Below, piece by piece: positions 1 through 8,960 of a stretch of DNA of 64,000 nt; positions within the stretch are counted from its first letter, which is position 1; each line of letters begins with the position of its first letter. Where the stretch lies: the NCBI GenBank assembly GCA_964388745.1, contig CAYMBP010000001.1, positions 73,317 through 137,316 on the forward strand. The letters are read 5' to 3'. A program made the translations under genes and the position numbers. The DNA comes from CAYMBP01 sp964388745 (lineage in GTDB: Bacteria; Babelota; Babeliae; Babelales; RVW-14). The notes under the pieces are model-generated. The model saw only the letters and a program-made list of their open reading frames with translations. It did no database searches and was not told the DNA's origin.

Positions 1-1
1 T

Positions 2-1273
2 GAAACTACGATTGAAGATATTGTTCAACAGGTTAAAGGCTTTATTCATAATCCTAAGCAACATATTTTGGATGAGATTGTAGCACATGCGTATTACATG
101 AAAATGAATTTTCATGAGAATCAGCGTTATAAAGATCTCAAAAAAAAAATAGAAGATATTGAAAATAAGCATGATCTAAAAGGTAACCGAATTTTTTATT
201 TTGCTACGATGCCTGAGCATTTTGATGTTCTTACCAAAAATTTAGCAAAAGAAGCTATTGTAACGCCAGTTGAAGATGCTGAGCAGGCAAAAAAGTCTCC
301 TTGGTCTCGTCTTGTTTATGAAAAGCCCTTTGGTAATGACTTTAAATCTGCTCAATTAATTAATACTTCTATTGAGCAAGCGTTTCATGAAAGTCAAATT
401 TTTAGAATAGATCATTACTTAGGAAAAGAGCTTGTTGGTAATATTGCTCTTGTGCGATTTACTAATCAAATATTTGAACCTCTATGGAATAATAATCATA
501 TTGAATCTGTTCAAATTATTATGAAGGAGGCAATCGGCATAGAGGGGCGAGGTGCTTTTTATGATGCAAATGGTGCACTGAAAGATATGGTGCAAAGTCA
601 TATGCTGCAAATTTTTGCGCTTATTGGCATGGAACCACCATCATTGTTAACACCTCGACACATTAGAGATCAAAAGGCAGCATTATTGAGCAAAACATAT
701 GTTGATTCAGTTATTAAGGGACAGTATGAGGGATATCAAGATGAATTGCGTGTGCGAAAAGAATCATCAACGGAGACATTTGTAGCTCTCAAGTGTTTGG
801 TTGATAATCAACGGTGGAAGGGTGTACCTTTTTATTTAAAAACGGGTAAATTTTTAGATAAAAAAGAGACAAGTATTCATATACGGTTTAAGCAGGTTCC
901 TTGTTTACTAGATATTTGTCCTTCAGATTCAAATTATTTAACAATACGGATTAATCCTAATGAAGGGATGTATCTTGAATTAAATGTTAAAGTGCCTGGT
1001 GTACCCAATCGGGTAATGCCAGTAACTATGGATTTTGCTCACAATGTAATGTTTGGACCAAATACGCCAGAGGCCTATGAAGTTCTATTAGCAGATGTTA
1101 TGCAACATGATCATTCTGCATTTGTTCGAGCAGATGAAATTCAGCATTCGTGGCGAATTGTTGAAGAGGCATATGGCTTTACAGGACAGCTTTACTCGTA
1201 TAAAAAAGGATCAAAGGGGCCAACAGCATTATATTTATTAGATCAAGACAGGGAGATACGATGGCGGGCATAA
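2..1273 (+). CDS. zwf: Glucose-6-phosphate 1-dehydrogenase, 5'-truncated by the window edge
   Basis: Oxidises glucose-6-phosphate to 6-phosphogluconolactone, the first step of the oxidative pentose-phosphate branch, in the cytoplasm. The frame is open from base 2, so the N-terminal roughly 60 residues with the dinucleotide-binding loop lie outside the window; 423 residues are visible. The family active-site signature RIDHYLGKE is at about 403-429, followed by the conserved GALKDMVQSH and PFYLKTGK segments. The stop at 1271-1273 lies inside the start of gnd (13-bp overlap), so the two are almost certainly co-transcribed and translationally coupled. The family assignment is secure; NADP versus NAD preference cannot be read from this part. 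Confidence 0.95.
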   Translation, partial: ETTIEDIVQQVKGFIHNPKQHILDEIVAHAYYMKMNFHENQRYKDLKKKIEDIENKHDLKGNRIFYFATMPEHFDVLTKNLAKEAIVTPVEDAEQAKKSPWSRLVYEKPFGNDFKSAQLINTSIEQAFHESQIFRIDHYLGKELVGNIALVRFTNQIFEPLWNNNHIESVQIIMKEAIGIEGRGAFYDANGALKDMVQSHMLQIFALIGMEPPSLLTPRHIRDQKAALLSKTYVDSVIKGQYEGYQDELRVRKESSTETFVALKCLVDNQRWKGVPFYLKTGKFLDKKETSIHIRFKQVPCLLDICPSDSNYLTIRINPNEGMYLELNVKVPGVPNRVMPVTMDFAHNVMFGPNTPEAYEVLLADVMQHDHSAFVRADEIQHSWRIVEEAYGFTGQLYSYKKGSKGPTALYLLDQDREIRWRA

Positions 1274-2169
1274 CTATAGGTGTTATTGGTTTAGGGCGAA
1301 TGGGAGAAGCAGTTGTTCATCGATTAGCTCGGGGTAAATTTTCAGTTATTGGTTTTGATCCAAGTGAAGATGCGCGTAGCGAAGTAAAGAAGCTGGGAGT
1401 TAATGTTGCTGATTCCCTTGAATTAGTTGCAAAAAAAGCTAAGTACTTGTGGCTTATGGTTCCAGCTGGAGAGGTTGTTGATCAGGTAATCGATAACCTT
1501 CTTCCTTTCTGTGGGCATGGTACCGTGATAATTGATGGCGGTAACAGTAATTTTCGTGATTCAGTGAGGCGTGAAAAAAAATTAGCAAAAGCTGATATCG
1601 CATTTCTTGATTGTGGAACCTCAGGAGGTCTTAAAGGACGAGAAATAGGATTTTCTTTAATGGTTGGAGGGAAGAAGTCAATTTATGATCAGTGCTTGCC
1701 TTTTTTTAAAGCGATTGCAGCTTCCAATGGTGTTGCCTACATGGGGGGTGCTGGATCTGGGCACTATGTGAAAATGATTCATAATGGTATTGAATATGCG
1801 TTATTGCAAGCATATGCTGAAGGGTTTCATTTACTTAAAAATGGCTCTTATGAAAATCTTGACTTGAAAAATATTGCTCAGGTATGGATGAATGGCTCTG
1901 TAGTTAGGTCTTGGATTCTTGATTTAGTACATGAAGTTTTTGAAGCAGATCAAGAACTTGAAGAGATATCTGGTGCTATTGGGGAAAATAAAACTGGTCG
2001 CTGGACACTTGAGGAGGCACAAGAGCAGGGTGTTCCTGTTGATTTGATTGAGCGCTCACTTGATATTCGTGCTGAATCGCGCAAAACTGGTGGTAATTTT
2101 GCTACCAAAGTTGTTGCTATGCTTCGCAATAAATTTGGTGGGCATCCTGTTGATAAGACAAAGGAATAG
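1261..2169 (+). CDS. gnd: 6-phosphogluconate dehydrogenase, short decarboxylating type
   Basis: Oxidatively decarboxylates 6-phosphogluconate to ribulose-5-phosphate, directly downstream of the Zwf reaction. The protein has 302 residues, the length of the short bacterial form rather than the roughly 470-residue classical enzyme. The Rossmann motif GLGRMG is at residues 10-15, then DGGNSNFRDS, the CGTSGG substrate loop, and KMIHNGIEYALLQAYAEG with the expected catalytic Lys and Asn. The ATG overlaps the zwf stop. The lactonase normally placed between the two steps is not in this operon. The short form is often NAD-linked; that is family knowledge, not visible here. Confidence 0.95.
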   Translation: MAGITIGVIGLGRMGEAVVHRLARGKFSVIGFDPSEDARSEVKKLGVNVADSLELVAKKAKYLWLMVPAGEVVDQVIDNLLPFCGHGTVIIDGGNSNFRDSVRREKKLAKADIAFLDCGTSGGLKGREIGFSLMVGGKKSIYDQCLPFFKAIAASNGVAYMGGAGSGHYVKMIHNGIEYALLQAYAEGFHLLKNGSYENLDLKNIAQVWMNGSVVRSWILDLVHEVFEADQELEEISGAIGENKTGRWTLEEAQEQGVPVDLIERSLDIRAESRKTGGNFATKVVAMLRNKFGGHPVDKTKE

Positions 2170-2170
2170 T

Positions 2171-2797
2171 GTGCGTAAAAAGTATATCGATATTAGTTGG
2201 CCAATTACTGAAAACATGACTGCATATAAAGATAATTATGTAGTGCAAATTGAGGCTGTTAAAAATTTTGATGAGCATGGAGTTAGAGACTCTCTTGTTA
2301 CGATGGGTACTCATACAGGGACTCATATTGATGCACCAGCACATTTTATGAAAGAGGGTGATACAATTAATAATCTTGACTTATCTGCAGTGATTGGCAA
2401 GGCACGGGTTCTTGATTGTATGTCATGTGAAGGTGTGATTACAGCTGATGATTTTAAAAAACATGATATTAAAGAGGGTGAGCGAATTTTACTTAAGACA
2501 AGAAATAGCTTGCGTCCTGCAACGCAAGCTTTTGATTATAATTTTGTCTATGTTGCTCAAGAGGCTGCTGAGTATTTGGCATCATGTAATATTCGGTCTG
2601 TTGCTATTGATTATCTTGGTATTGAGCGTAAGCAGCCTGATCATGAAACGCACATGATTCTTTTTCAAAAAAATATTGTTATTATAGAGGGTGTGCGGCT
2701 GGCTGATGTTGCGTCAGGGGACTATGAACTAGTCTGTTTGCCACTTTTGCATGAGGGGCTTGAGGCTGCACCGGCTCGAGCTATTTTGATACAATAA
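2171..2797 (+). CDS. Cyclase-family metal hydrolase (kynurenine-formamidase-like)
   Basis: A 208-residue member of the putative cyclase / arylformamidase family. The metal-binding signature is clear: H48, H52, D54 and H58 within GTHTGTHIDAPAH. GTG at 2171 is chosen as start because AAGGAA lies just upstream at 2161-2166 and because it gives the usual family N-terminus, a Tyr-Ile-Asp-Ile-Ser strand. An upstream in-frame start would lie deep inside gnd. It follows the gnd stop by one base, so it is in the zwf-gnd operon. Members hydrolyse amide or ester bonds of varied substrates, and no tryptophan-catabolism gene is nearby. The true substrate is therefore unknown. Confidence 0.85.
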   Translation: MRKKYIDISWPITENMTAYKDNYVVQIEAVKNFDEHGVRDSLVTMGTHTGTHIDAPAHFMKEGDTINNLDLSAVIGKARVLDCMSCEGVITADDFKKHDIKEGERILLKTRNSLRPATQAFDYNFVYVAQEAAEYLASCNIRSVAIDYLGIERKQPDHETHMILFQKNIVIIEGVRLADVASGDYELVCLPLLHEGLEAAPARAILIQ

Positions 2798-2862
2798 GTA
2801 TTAAGGAGTATGATTAAGCTTGCTGATAATTAAAAATTACATTGTATAAGAAAGAAGAAAAC

Positions 2863-3468
2863 ATGAAAGTAGTATTTGTTCCTGGTAATGGAGGCTCTAC
2901 AACCCGTGATAATTGGTTTCCAGCATTACAGCAAGATCTTGAAAATAAAGGAATAAGAGTAGTTGCTGCAGATTTTCCAGATGCGCAGCTTGCACGTGAG
3001 TCACACTGGATTCCCTTTTTGCTCAAAGAATTACAGGTTGATGAAAATACAATTCTTGTTGGGCATTCTTCTGGTGCACTTGCAGCAATGCGACTTGCTG
3101 AAAAACATAAAATTTGGGGGTCTGTTTTGGTTGGAGCTTATCACTCTGATCTTGATATGGAAACAGAGCGATTATCTGGTTACTTTAGCCGTTCGTGGGA
3201 TTGGGAAAAAATAGTGGAAAACCAGAAGTGGATATCGCTTTTTGCTTCAGAAGATGATCCATGGATTCCTATTGATGAGCCTCGCTTTATTCATACACAG
3301 CTTAATTGTGAATATCACGAATATAAAAATCAGGGACATTTTGGTGGTGATTATTTTAAGGCCGAGTTTCCTGAGCTAGCATTTGTTATATTGAATGCTA
3401 TACAGATGGATAAATCTTCTCGCTTGACATCTGCGAATACTGTTGCCCAGCCCCAACATCCAGTTTAA
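2863..3468 (+). CDS. RBBP9/YdeN-type alpha/beta hydrolase
   Basis: A compact serine hydrolase of 201 residues. The nucleophile elbow GHSSG sits at residues 67-71 (Ser69), a likely catalytic Asp is in SEDDPWIP, and the His is in NQGHFG near the C-terminus. The N-terminus KVVFVPGNGG is the oxyanion-hole strand typical of the RBBP9/YdeN family. ATG 2863 is preferred to the in-frame TTG at 2842 because it follows an AAGAAG purine stretch and begins at the first beta strand. It lies 65 bp after the cyclase gene and ends convergent to cysS. Substrate unknown; members are small esterases or peptidases. Confidence 0.85.
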   Translation: MKVVFVPGNGGSTTRDNWFPALQQDLENKGIRVVAADFPDAQLARESHWIPFLLKELQVDENTILVGHSSGALAAMRLAEKHKIWGSVLVGAYHSDLDMETERLSGYFSRSWDWEKIVENQKWISLFASEDDPWIPIDEPRFIHTQLNCEYHEYKNQGHFGGDYFKAEFPELAFVILNAIQMDKSSRLTSANTVAQPQHPV

Positions 3469-3493
3469 ACAAAAACTTATAGCCGTGTAGATT

Positions 3494-3544
3494 ATAGGGT
3501 TATCTTAGGCCCTATGCTTCTCTTTATAAAGCAATGTGATAGGG
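3494..3544. terminator. Possible terminator hairpins between convergent genes
   Basis: ATAGGG (3494-3499), CCCTAT (3510-3515) and ATAGGG (3539-3544) can form two mutually exclusive 6-bp stems in the gap between the hydrolase gene and cysS, which converge here. The stems are short and there is no clean T-tract, so this is only a candidate bidirectional terminator. Confidence 0.3.
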
Positions 3545-3571
3545 TCTATCGCTAAACTCTATTATTAACTG

Positions 3572-4897
3572 CTATAATTTTTTGTCTTGCACTGCATACC
3601 CTAATGCTTTAATTTGATCACGGAGGGAGTCTGCCTGAGCCCAGTCTTTAGCTTTGCGAGCTGCATCTCGTTTATCAAATAAATTTTGCACTTCATCAGG
3701 TATAGTTTTTTCTTCCTGATGAAGTAAATCAAGTCCCATGATATTTCTAAATAAAAATGCAACTATTTTACCGGTTATTTCATCTGTTGAAATTTGTTTA
3801 ATATTCTCAAAAAATATGCCTAAAAATTTGGGTGTGTTTAGATCGTCACAGAGGGCTTGTATTAGTTGCTTACTAATTAAATTATTTTCAATTTCTTCAA
3901 GATTAAACACTTTTTTATCTTTATAGTGACTGAGCGTTTGACAAATTCGTTTATATGTTGTTGTTGCTGCCTGAATATCATCTTCGTTAAAATCAACAGG
4001 TTTTCTGTATTGATGTTGTAATAAATAAAAACGCATGATCATTGGATCAATCATTTTAAATGCATCATCAAGTGTAATAAAGTTGCCTAGTGACTTTGAC
4101 ATTTTTTCTTTATTGATGTTGATAAATGCGTTATGAAGCCAAAAATGTGAAAATTCTTTTTCAAAGAGAGCTTCTGACTGGGCAATTTCGTTTTCATGAT
4201 GAGGAAATATTAAATCCATGCCGCCACAGTGAATATCAATTGATTCACCCATGAGTTCATAGGCCATTACTGAACACTCAATGTGCCAGCCTGGGCGTCC
4301 ATGTCCCCATGGAGATTTCCAGTATTTTTTTTCACTGTTACCTTTCCACAATGCAAAGTCGCCACTGTTTCGTTTTTTACTACAGACGGTAACGCGTGCC
4401 CCAGCCTCTTGTTCATCAAGTGATCGTTTTGATAGTTTACCATAGCTTTGAAAACTTGAGATATCAAAGTAGACATCATGATCAACTTGATATGCTTTTC
4501 CTTTAGCAATAAGTTGTTCAATGAAGTTAATTATTTGTGGGATGTACTCGGTAACACGAGGCTCATGAGTTGGTGATTGGCATCCAAGTGCAGACATGCT
4601 TTCATGAAAGCTTGAAATGAATTTTGTAGAAATATCAAAGGGAGTAGATTTTTCCTTTATGGCTCGGTCAATAATCTTATCATCAATATCTGTAAAGTTA
4701 CGGGTGTAGGTAACTTTGTATCCAAGAAATTTGAGTACTCGATACAAAAGATCAAATGTCACATAGACTCTGCCATGTCCTAAGTGAGGCTTATCATAAG
4801 GGGTAATACCACAGACATACATGCGTACATTTTGAGAGGATTGAGAGAAGAATGCCTCTTTGGAGCGAGTCATTGTATTGGTGAGCCAAAGTTTCAT
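3572..4897 (-). CDS. cysS: Cysteinyl-tRNA synthetase
   Basis: Charges tRNA-Cys in the cytoplasm; class I synthetase of 441 residues. Visible landmarks are YVCGITPYD with the first zinc-ligand Cys, the HIGH-type motif HLGH, the zinc region GWHIECS and HHENEIAQSEA, and the KMSKSLGN loop that binds ATP. The start is put at 4897 rather than the in-frame ATG at 4909 because GAGG lies 8 nt upstream of it, while the upstream ATG has no ribosome-binding site. It is transcribed alone on the minus strand. The C-terminal tail is of normal length and nothing indicates loss of function. Confidence 0.96.
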   Translation of the reverse strand: MKLWLTNTMTRSKEAFFSQSSQNVRMYVCGITPYDKPHLGHGRVYVTFDLLYRVLKFLGYKVTYTRNFTDIDDKIIDRAIKEKSTPFDISTKFISSFHESMSALGCQSPTHEPRVTEYIPQIINFIEQLIAKGKAYQVDHDVYFDISSFQSYGKLSKRSLDEQEAGARVTVCSKKRNSGDFALWKGNSEKKYWKSPWGHGRPGWHIECSVMAYELMGESIDIHCGGMDLIFPHHENEIAQSEALFEKEFSHFWLHNAFININKEKMSKSLGNFITLDDAFKMIDPMIMRFYLLQHQYRKPVDFNEDDIQAATTTYKRICQTLSHYKDKKVFNLEEIENNLISKQLIQALCDDLNTPKFLGIFFENIKQISTDEITGKIVAFLFRNIMGLDLLHQEEKTIPDEVQNLFDKRDAARKAKDWAQADSLRDQIKALGYAVQDKKL

Positions 4898-5031
4898 GGA
4901 GGGCCTCATTGATAAATAATGACAATAATTATTAATAAACTGATCTCAATAATATCTGTCTTGAATGAAGTGAGCAGGTTAATCAGATTACAAAAACAAT
5001 GATGTACCCCTAAAGTATAGTCAAAAATAGA

Positions 5032-5499
5032 CTATTCGGCAAAAGCTTTGGAGAGATGATTGATTAACTTGTCTTTTTCTATAACACCAATAATGTTTGT
5101 ATTTTTATTAATTTGTTTGCCATTTTTAAAGAAAAGAAATGCAGGTATGCCTTTGACTAAATATTTTGTTGCTAATGTTTGAAGTCCGTCAACATCCACT
5201 TCAGCAATAATGTAGTCAGGATAAAGTTCTTCGGCTATTTCTTTAACTCGAGGATTCATTACCTTGCAAGCACTACACCACTTTGCAGAAAATTTTACCA
5301 TAACTGGTTTTTTTGACTCAAGCACTTTTTTTGTAAAGTCTTCTTCTGTTGAAATTGTAATTATCTTTGAAAGAGTTTTTGAGTGATTCTCTTTTTTTTT
5401 CATCATTGGAAGCCATCGGCATGATGGAATGGTTGAAATACAGGCCGGTAGAATAAGAAGAGCTCCACAAGATAGTGCTAAAAGATGAGAGTGTTTCAT
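5032..5499 (-). CDS. Secreted or lipid-anchored thioredoxin-fold protein
   Basis: A 155-residue thioredoxin-family protein with an N-terminal export signal: Lys-His, then a hydrophobic stretch ending LILPAC. Cys20 could be a lipidation site, though Pro at -2 is unusual for a lipobox. The redox centre WCSACK (C75, C78) is intact and followed by the thioredoxin strand pattern and the cis-Pro segment VKGIPAFLFF. It probably acts as a disulfide reductase or oxidase on the outer face of the inner membrane. That would suit a genome encoding a very cysteine-rich secreted protein (47125-51972), but this link is inference. Confidence 0.85.
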   Translation of the reverse strand: MKHSHLLALSCGALLILPACISTIPSCRWLPMMKKKENHSKTLSKIITISTEEDFTKKVLESKKPVMVKFSAKWCSACKVMNPRVKEIAEELYPDYIIAEVDVDGLQTLATKYLVKGIPAFLFFKNGKQINKNTNIIGVIEKDKLINHLSKAFAE

Positions 5500-5624
5500 C
5501 TGGTAATCCTTTCTATTCTATAAGGTAGTAATTTTTGTCAATGTTCTTTACTCTAACATATTCATCTTTCTAAAATAAAGGATACGAATGAAAGTTGTCT
5601 AAATTTTTTTAAGGAAGGGAATCA

Positions 5625-5915
5625 TTGTGTACTTACCAAAAAGATTGTCTAATGAGTCCTGTTAACCGCTGTTTGTCTTTATGGGTGAGTCTTATTATGT
5701 TAGTTACAATTTATCAGCATAATAAATGCATGGTTCTTTCTCATGAGCTTAAGAGAGTTGCCTCTCTGCTTCAAAAAGAGCGATCACGAGAGCAGAGATT
5801 ACTATCATCAATAAGTAAATGGAATGATTATACAGTAACAAGTAGCTTTGCTCAGTCAAGAGGCTTTATCTTTCTTAAGTGGAATCAATATTGTTTTCCA
5901 AAAGAGGAAGAATAG
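5625..5915 (+). CDS. FtsL-like short bitopic membrane protein
   Basis: A 96-residue protein with one membrane segment (about residues 16-30) followed by a coiled-coil-like stretch rich in Leu, Glu, Lys and Arg. Size, topology and position immediately before a class B penicillin-binding protein are those of the divisome protein FtsL, whose sequence is too variable to recognise directly. TTG 5625 is chosen because AAGGAAGGG (5611-5619) stands at the right distance; the next in-frame ATG is 5652. The stop codon overlaps the GTG of the next gene by one base, so the pair is translationally coupled. Confidence 0.55.
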   Translation: MCTYQKDCLMSPVNRCLSLWVSLIMLVTIYQHNKCMVLSHELKRVASLLQKERSREQRLLSSISKWNDYTVTSSFAQSRGFIFLKWNQYCFPKEEE

Positions 5916-7567
5916 TGAAGTTAGAGCAAGATAAAAAATATGTTTTTAAGTATGGGAGTATTCCATTTATATTTATTGCTTTTTTATTAATTGTTCGGTT
6001 AATTTGGTTGCAAGTTTATAAAGCTGATTTTCTTTCTTTTTATGGCGATCAACAGCGGTTGATAAAGGTGAAGATTCCTTCTTATCGTGGTATCATCTAT
6101 GATAGATACGGTAGGGTCATTGCGAGTAATGATCGTCGCCCATCACTGTTTATTACCCCCTTTGATCTATCATTCTCATCAACAGAAGCAACTTTATTAT
6201 ACGATCAATTTCCTCATCTTTACTCTGCTCTTAACCGTGATAAAGTGAGTCCATTTGTTTGGCTTGAGCGCTCATTAAATATGAAGCGGTATCAAGAGCT
6301 GCAGGAATTACCTAAACAGTTAGTACATACGTTGTATGAGCCAACTCGCTGTTATGCTGAGCGATCTTTTAACTCGGTTATTGGTAATACCAATATTGAT
6401 ATGTGTGGCATTTCAGGAATTGAGCTTGCGCAGGAATCTTTATTAAAGGGAGGAGCTACACCTATATTGATTGAGCGAGATGCTCATGGTGGAAATTTTG
6501 CAATAGAATATGATAATTGTCTAACAATTAGAGATGGCAGTACACTCACATTGAGCTTAGATGCAGCTTTGCAGTGGATGGTCTCGCAAGAATTAGAAAA
6601 AACAGTTACTCAATATAAGGCTGAGCTTGGGTCTGCTCTCATTATGGATCCTGTCTCAGGAGAAATTATTGCTATGTCTGACTATCCGTATGCATTTGAT
6701 CAGACATCAACACAGCTTTTAGTAAGAAGTAATAATTGTATTACGCAATGTTACGAGTTAGGTTCAGTATTTAAAGTTTTTGCAGCCCTTGCAGCTCTAG
6801 CTGACAATGTTGTTGAGCCTGATGAAGTGATTAAATGTGATGGGAAGGCTTCTTGTGTTCGAGGATTTCGTGTAGTAAATTGGAAACCTATGTATGATCA
6901 AACATTTAAAGAAGTCGTTCAGCATTCAAGTAATGTGGGAATTGCTAAGGTTATTGATCGTCTTGGTTCGCGATTATTTGATCATTATGATCGATTAGGA
7001 TTTGGTAAAAAAATGGAAATAAATTTTCCAGGGCAAAGGCATGGGTTTGTTAATCCACCTGCACGTTGGAGTAAATCTTCACCTTATGTACTTTCATTTG
7101 GGTATGAAGTAATGGCAAGTTTGTTGCAGCTTGCTCGGGCATTTAGTGTTGTTGCAAATGGTGGTTATGAGGTAAGTCCAACTTTTTTTAAACAAAAGAA
7201 TACTAATCATAAAGTAGAGAGAAAGCTGCTATATGGTCAGCGAGAAATAAATGTACTACAAGAGATTTTAGAACGAATTGGCTCCCGTTATTCGGTGCCG
7301 GGTGCCCATGTTATTGGAAAAACAGGGACAGCTCGTTGTGTAGAACAAGGCCATTACTCTAGTAAGCGACATATTTATACCTTTGTTGGAGCAGTAAAAA
7401 ATAATAACTATCAACGAGTAATTGTGACTTTTATCAAGCATCCATTACAAGATGACTTATGGGCTTCTCAGGTGACAGGACCTCTTTTTCAACGAATAGC
7501 TCAACGCATGTTTCTCCATGACAGAGTGAACGCTTACCAAGAGTTAGATACAAAAGCATTTTCTTGA
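5915..7567 (+). CDS. ftsI: Class B penicillin-binding protein (FtsI/PBP3 type transpeptidase)
   Basis: Cross-links septal peptidoglycan in the periplasm. A 550-residue protein with an N-terminal membrane anchor (about residues 13-32) and the dimerisation-domain signature PSYRGIIYDRYGRVIASN. The transpeptidase motifs are S284-V-F-K287 (catalytic Ser), S338-S-N340 and K469-T-G471. GTG 5915 is preferred as start because AAGAGGAAG lies 5 nt upstream; an ATG at 5879 would overlap the ftsL-like gene more deeply. The rest of the usual division/cell-wall cluster (mraW, murE, murF) is not next to it. The 3' end overlaps convergent yraN by 34 bp. Confidence 0.92.
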   Translation: MKLEQDKKYVFKYGSIPFIFIAFLLIVRLIWLQVYKADFLSFYGDQQRLIKVKIPSYRGIIYDRYGRVIASNDRRPSLFITPFDLSFSSTEATLLYDQFPHLYSALNRDKVSPFVWLERSLNMKRYQELQELPKQLVHTLYEPTRCYAERSFNSVIGNTNIDMCGISGIELAQESLLKGGATPILIERDAHGGNFAIEYDNCLTIRDGSTLTLSLDAALQWMVSQELEKTVTQYKAELGSALIMDPVSGEIIAMSDYPYAFDQTSTQLLVRSNNCITQCYELGSVFKVFAALAALADNVVEPDEVIKCDGKASCVRGFRVVNWKPMYDQTFKEVVQHSSNVGIAKVIDRLGSRLFDHYDRLGFGKKMEINFPGQRHGFVNPPARWSKSSPYVLSFGYEVMASLLQLARAFSVVANGGYEVSPTFFKQKNTNHKVERKLLYGQREINVLQEILERIGSRYSVPGAHVIGKTGTARCVEQGHYSSKRHIYTFVGAVKNNNYQRVIVTFIKHPLQDDLWASQVTGPLFQRIAQRMFLHDRVNAYQELDTKAFS

Positions 7568-7902
7568 TATTCGACAAAAAAATTTGCTCCGTTATTCATG
7601 ACGATAGCAACATCAAATCGAATGATATGATTAAAGAGCTTATGAATTAGCATATATTTTTTTGCGGTTTTAATTATTTTTTGTTGTTTACTCTTGGTAA
7701 TGAGTTGTGATAAAGAAAAATGTCGCTTTGTGCGTGTTTTAACTTCAACAATAACAACAAGATTATTTTTTTGGGCAATAATATCAGCTTCACCAAAACG
7801 AGTTGTGTAGTTGACTTCACGGATAAAAAAAGAGCGATCAAGCAGCCATTGTACGACTGCTTGTTCACCTTTAAGTCCAAGTTTTTTTATACATGAAGTC
7901 AT
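7534..7902 (-). CDS. yraN: UPF0102 (YraN) family nuclease-like protein
   Basis: A 122-residue protein of the YraN family, which has a restriction-endonuclease-like fold and no settled role. The core motif is visible: the GE-A-DIIA strand, then a VEVKTRT strand with the catalytic-type Glu and Lys. Its 3' end overlaps ftsI tail to tail. Its ATG overlaps the stop of the upstream lipoprotein gene by 4 bp, so the two form a minus-strand operon. Confidence 0.88.
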   Translation of the reverse strand: MTSCIKKLGLKGEQAVVQWLLDRSFFIREVNYTTRFGEADIIAQKNNLVVIVEVKTRTKRHFSLSQLITKSKQQKIIKTAKKYMLIHKLFNHIIRFDVAIVMNNGANFFVEYQENAFVSNSW

Positions 7903-8693
7903 AAAATAAATTTTGGTTTTTCTAACATTGAGTGGGCCATACGTGTATATTGAGACTCTGGGAATTGAGTGTCAAGCTCTTGAAGGTGTTCTTTGACCTT
8001 ATCTGCTTTATTCATTTTTTTTGCAAGCTTACATTCAAGATAAACAAGGCGTGGCGCAATGTCCGGATGTTTAATTAGTTGGTTTTTTGCTAAGAAAGTT
8101 AAGCGTTTTTCTGCAGCATCATATTTTTTCTGCTTGAGGTAAAAATTAAAAATGTATATCTCTTTATCAATTAACTTATATTCACAGGTTTTTTTTATGT
8201 CGACAACATCTTGTTTGTAAGAAATATCTGGGTTATTTTCAAGATAGTTAAGGCATAAATTAATTGTTTTTTTTGTTGGTTCTTGATCACAGTCAGTTCT
8301 AAGAGTTTGATTAAATTGTGAAAGAATTGAGCGATATCGAGTGTATTCAGCATGAATGTCTGATGGGTACATCTGTTGATAGTGATTATAAAGTTCTTGA
8401 GCTGCTTCATAATGTTCATTTTTATAATATATTTCAGCAAGCAAGAGCTTATATTTGTTTATATCTTCTCGTTCATGATGTCGTGCAATAATTTGTTGAA
8501 GATATTCAATAGCTAACTCATTTCGTTTACTTTCAACCATCGCAAGAGCTTTTGTTTTAAGTTCTTCAAAATTCATTTCATCTTTGGTTTTTTGTCGTGC
8601 ACATGAATTAAAAAGTATCAACGTTATGCAGTATAAGCTAACCATAAAAATATTTTTGAGATGATATTTTTGCATAAATGCAGTCTGTGTCAT
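7899..8693 (-). CDS. bamD: BamD-like outer-membrane assembly lipoprotein with TPR repeats
   Basis: A probable lipoprotein of 264 residues. The signal peptide ends ILFNSC, a good lipobox with Cys at about residue 31. The mature part is helical with TPR-like pairs (for example AIEYLQQIIAR and AAQELYNHYQQMYP), as in BamD/YfiO, which helps BamA insert barrels into the outer membrane. The start at 8693 has AAGGAA 7 nt upstream. It is co-transcribed with yraN. Without a structural comparison it could also be another TPR lipoprotein of similar size. A BAM component fits the several outer-membrane proteins encoded here. Confidence 0.7.
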   Translation of the reverse strand: MTQTAFMQKYHLKNIFMVSLYCITLILFNSCARQKTKDEMNFEELKTKALAMVESKRNELAIEYLQQIIARHHEREDINKYKLLLAEIYYKNEHYEAAQELYNHYQQMYPSDIHAEYTRYRSILSQFNQTLRTDCDQEPTKKTINLCLNYLENNPDISYKQDVVDIKKTCEYKLIDKEIYIFNFYLKQKKYDAAEKRLTFLAKNQLIKHPDIAPRLVYLECKLAKKMNKADKVKEHLQELDTQFPESQYTRMAHSMLEKPKFIL

Positions 8694-8960
8694 AGATTCA
8701 TTCCTTAGTTTTGATAGTGTGGTGTAAGGGATTTGGTTACAGGTATTTCTCAGTATACTTATTTTTAGAGGTATGAAAATATATGAGAGCTATGTTTTTG
8801 ATCTAGGCTTCGGTTGTTATGAATGTTCAGATTGGCAATAAAAAGATGGTTGGTGCGTGATATTCTTGTATTTGACTAGATAGAAGGAAACTTCTTTGGT
8901 AAACTTTTGGTACTTTTCTATGTTATTCTTCGTATTATCTGTATTTTTCATGTTTAAACG

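Noticed and set aside
2810..2833. Seven-codon leader peptide (MIKLADN) before the serine hydrolase gene
   Set aside because: AAGGAG is only one base from the ATG, too close for efficient initiation, and no attenuator follows.
2843..2848. Possible -10 box TGTATA with TTGCTG at 2820-2825
   Set aside because: Spacing is right, but the leader would be only a few bases long and the gene can be read from the zwf operon, so it was not annotated.
8882..8895. Small hairpin AGAAG-GAAA-CTTCT upstream of yidC
   Set aside because: Five base pairs with a GAAA tetraloop is too little to claim a regulatory RNA.
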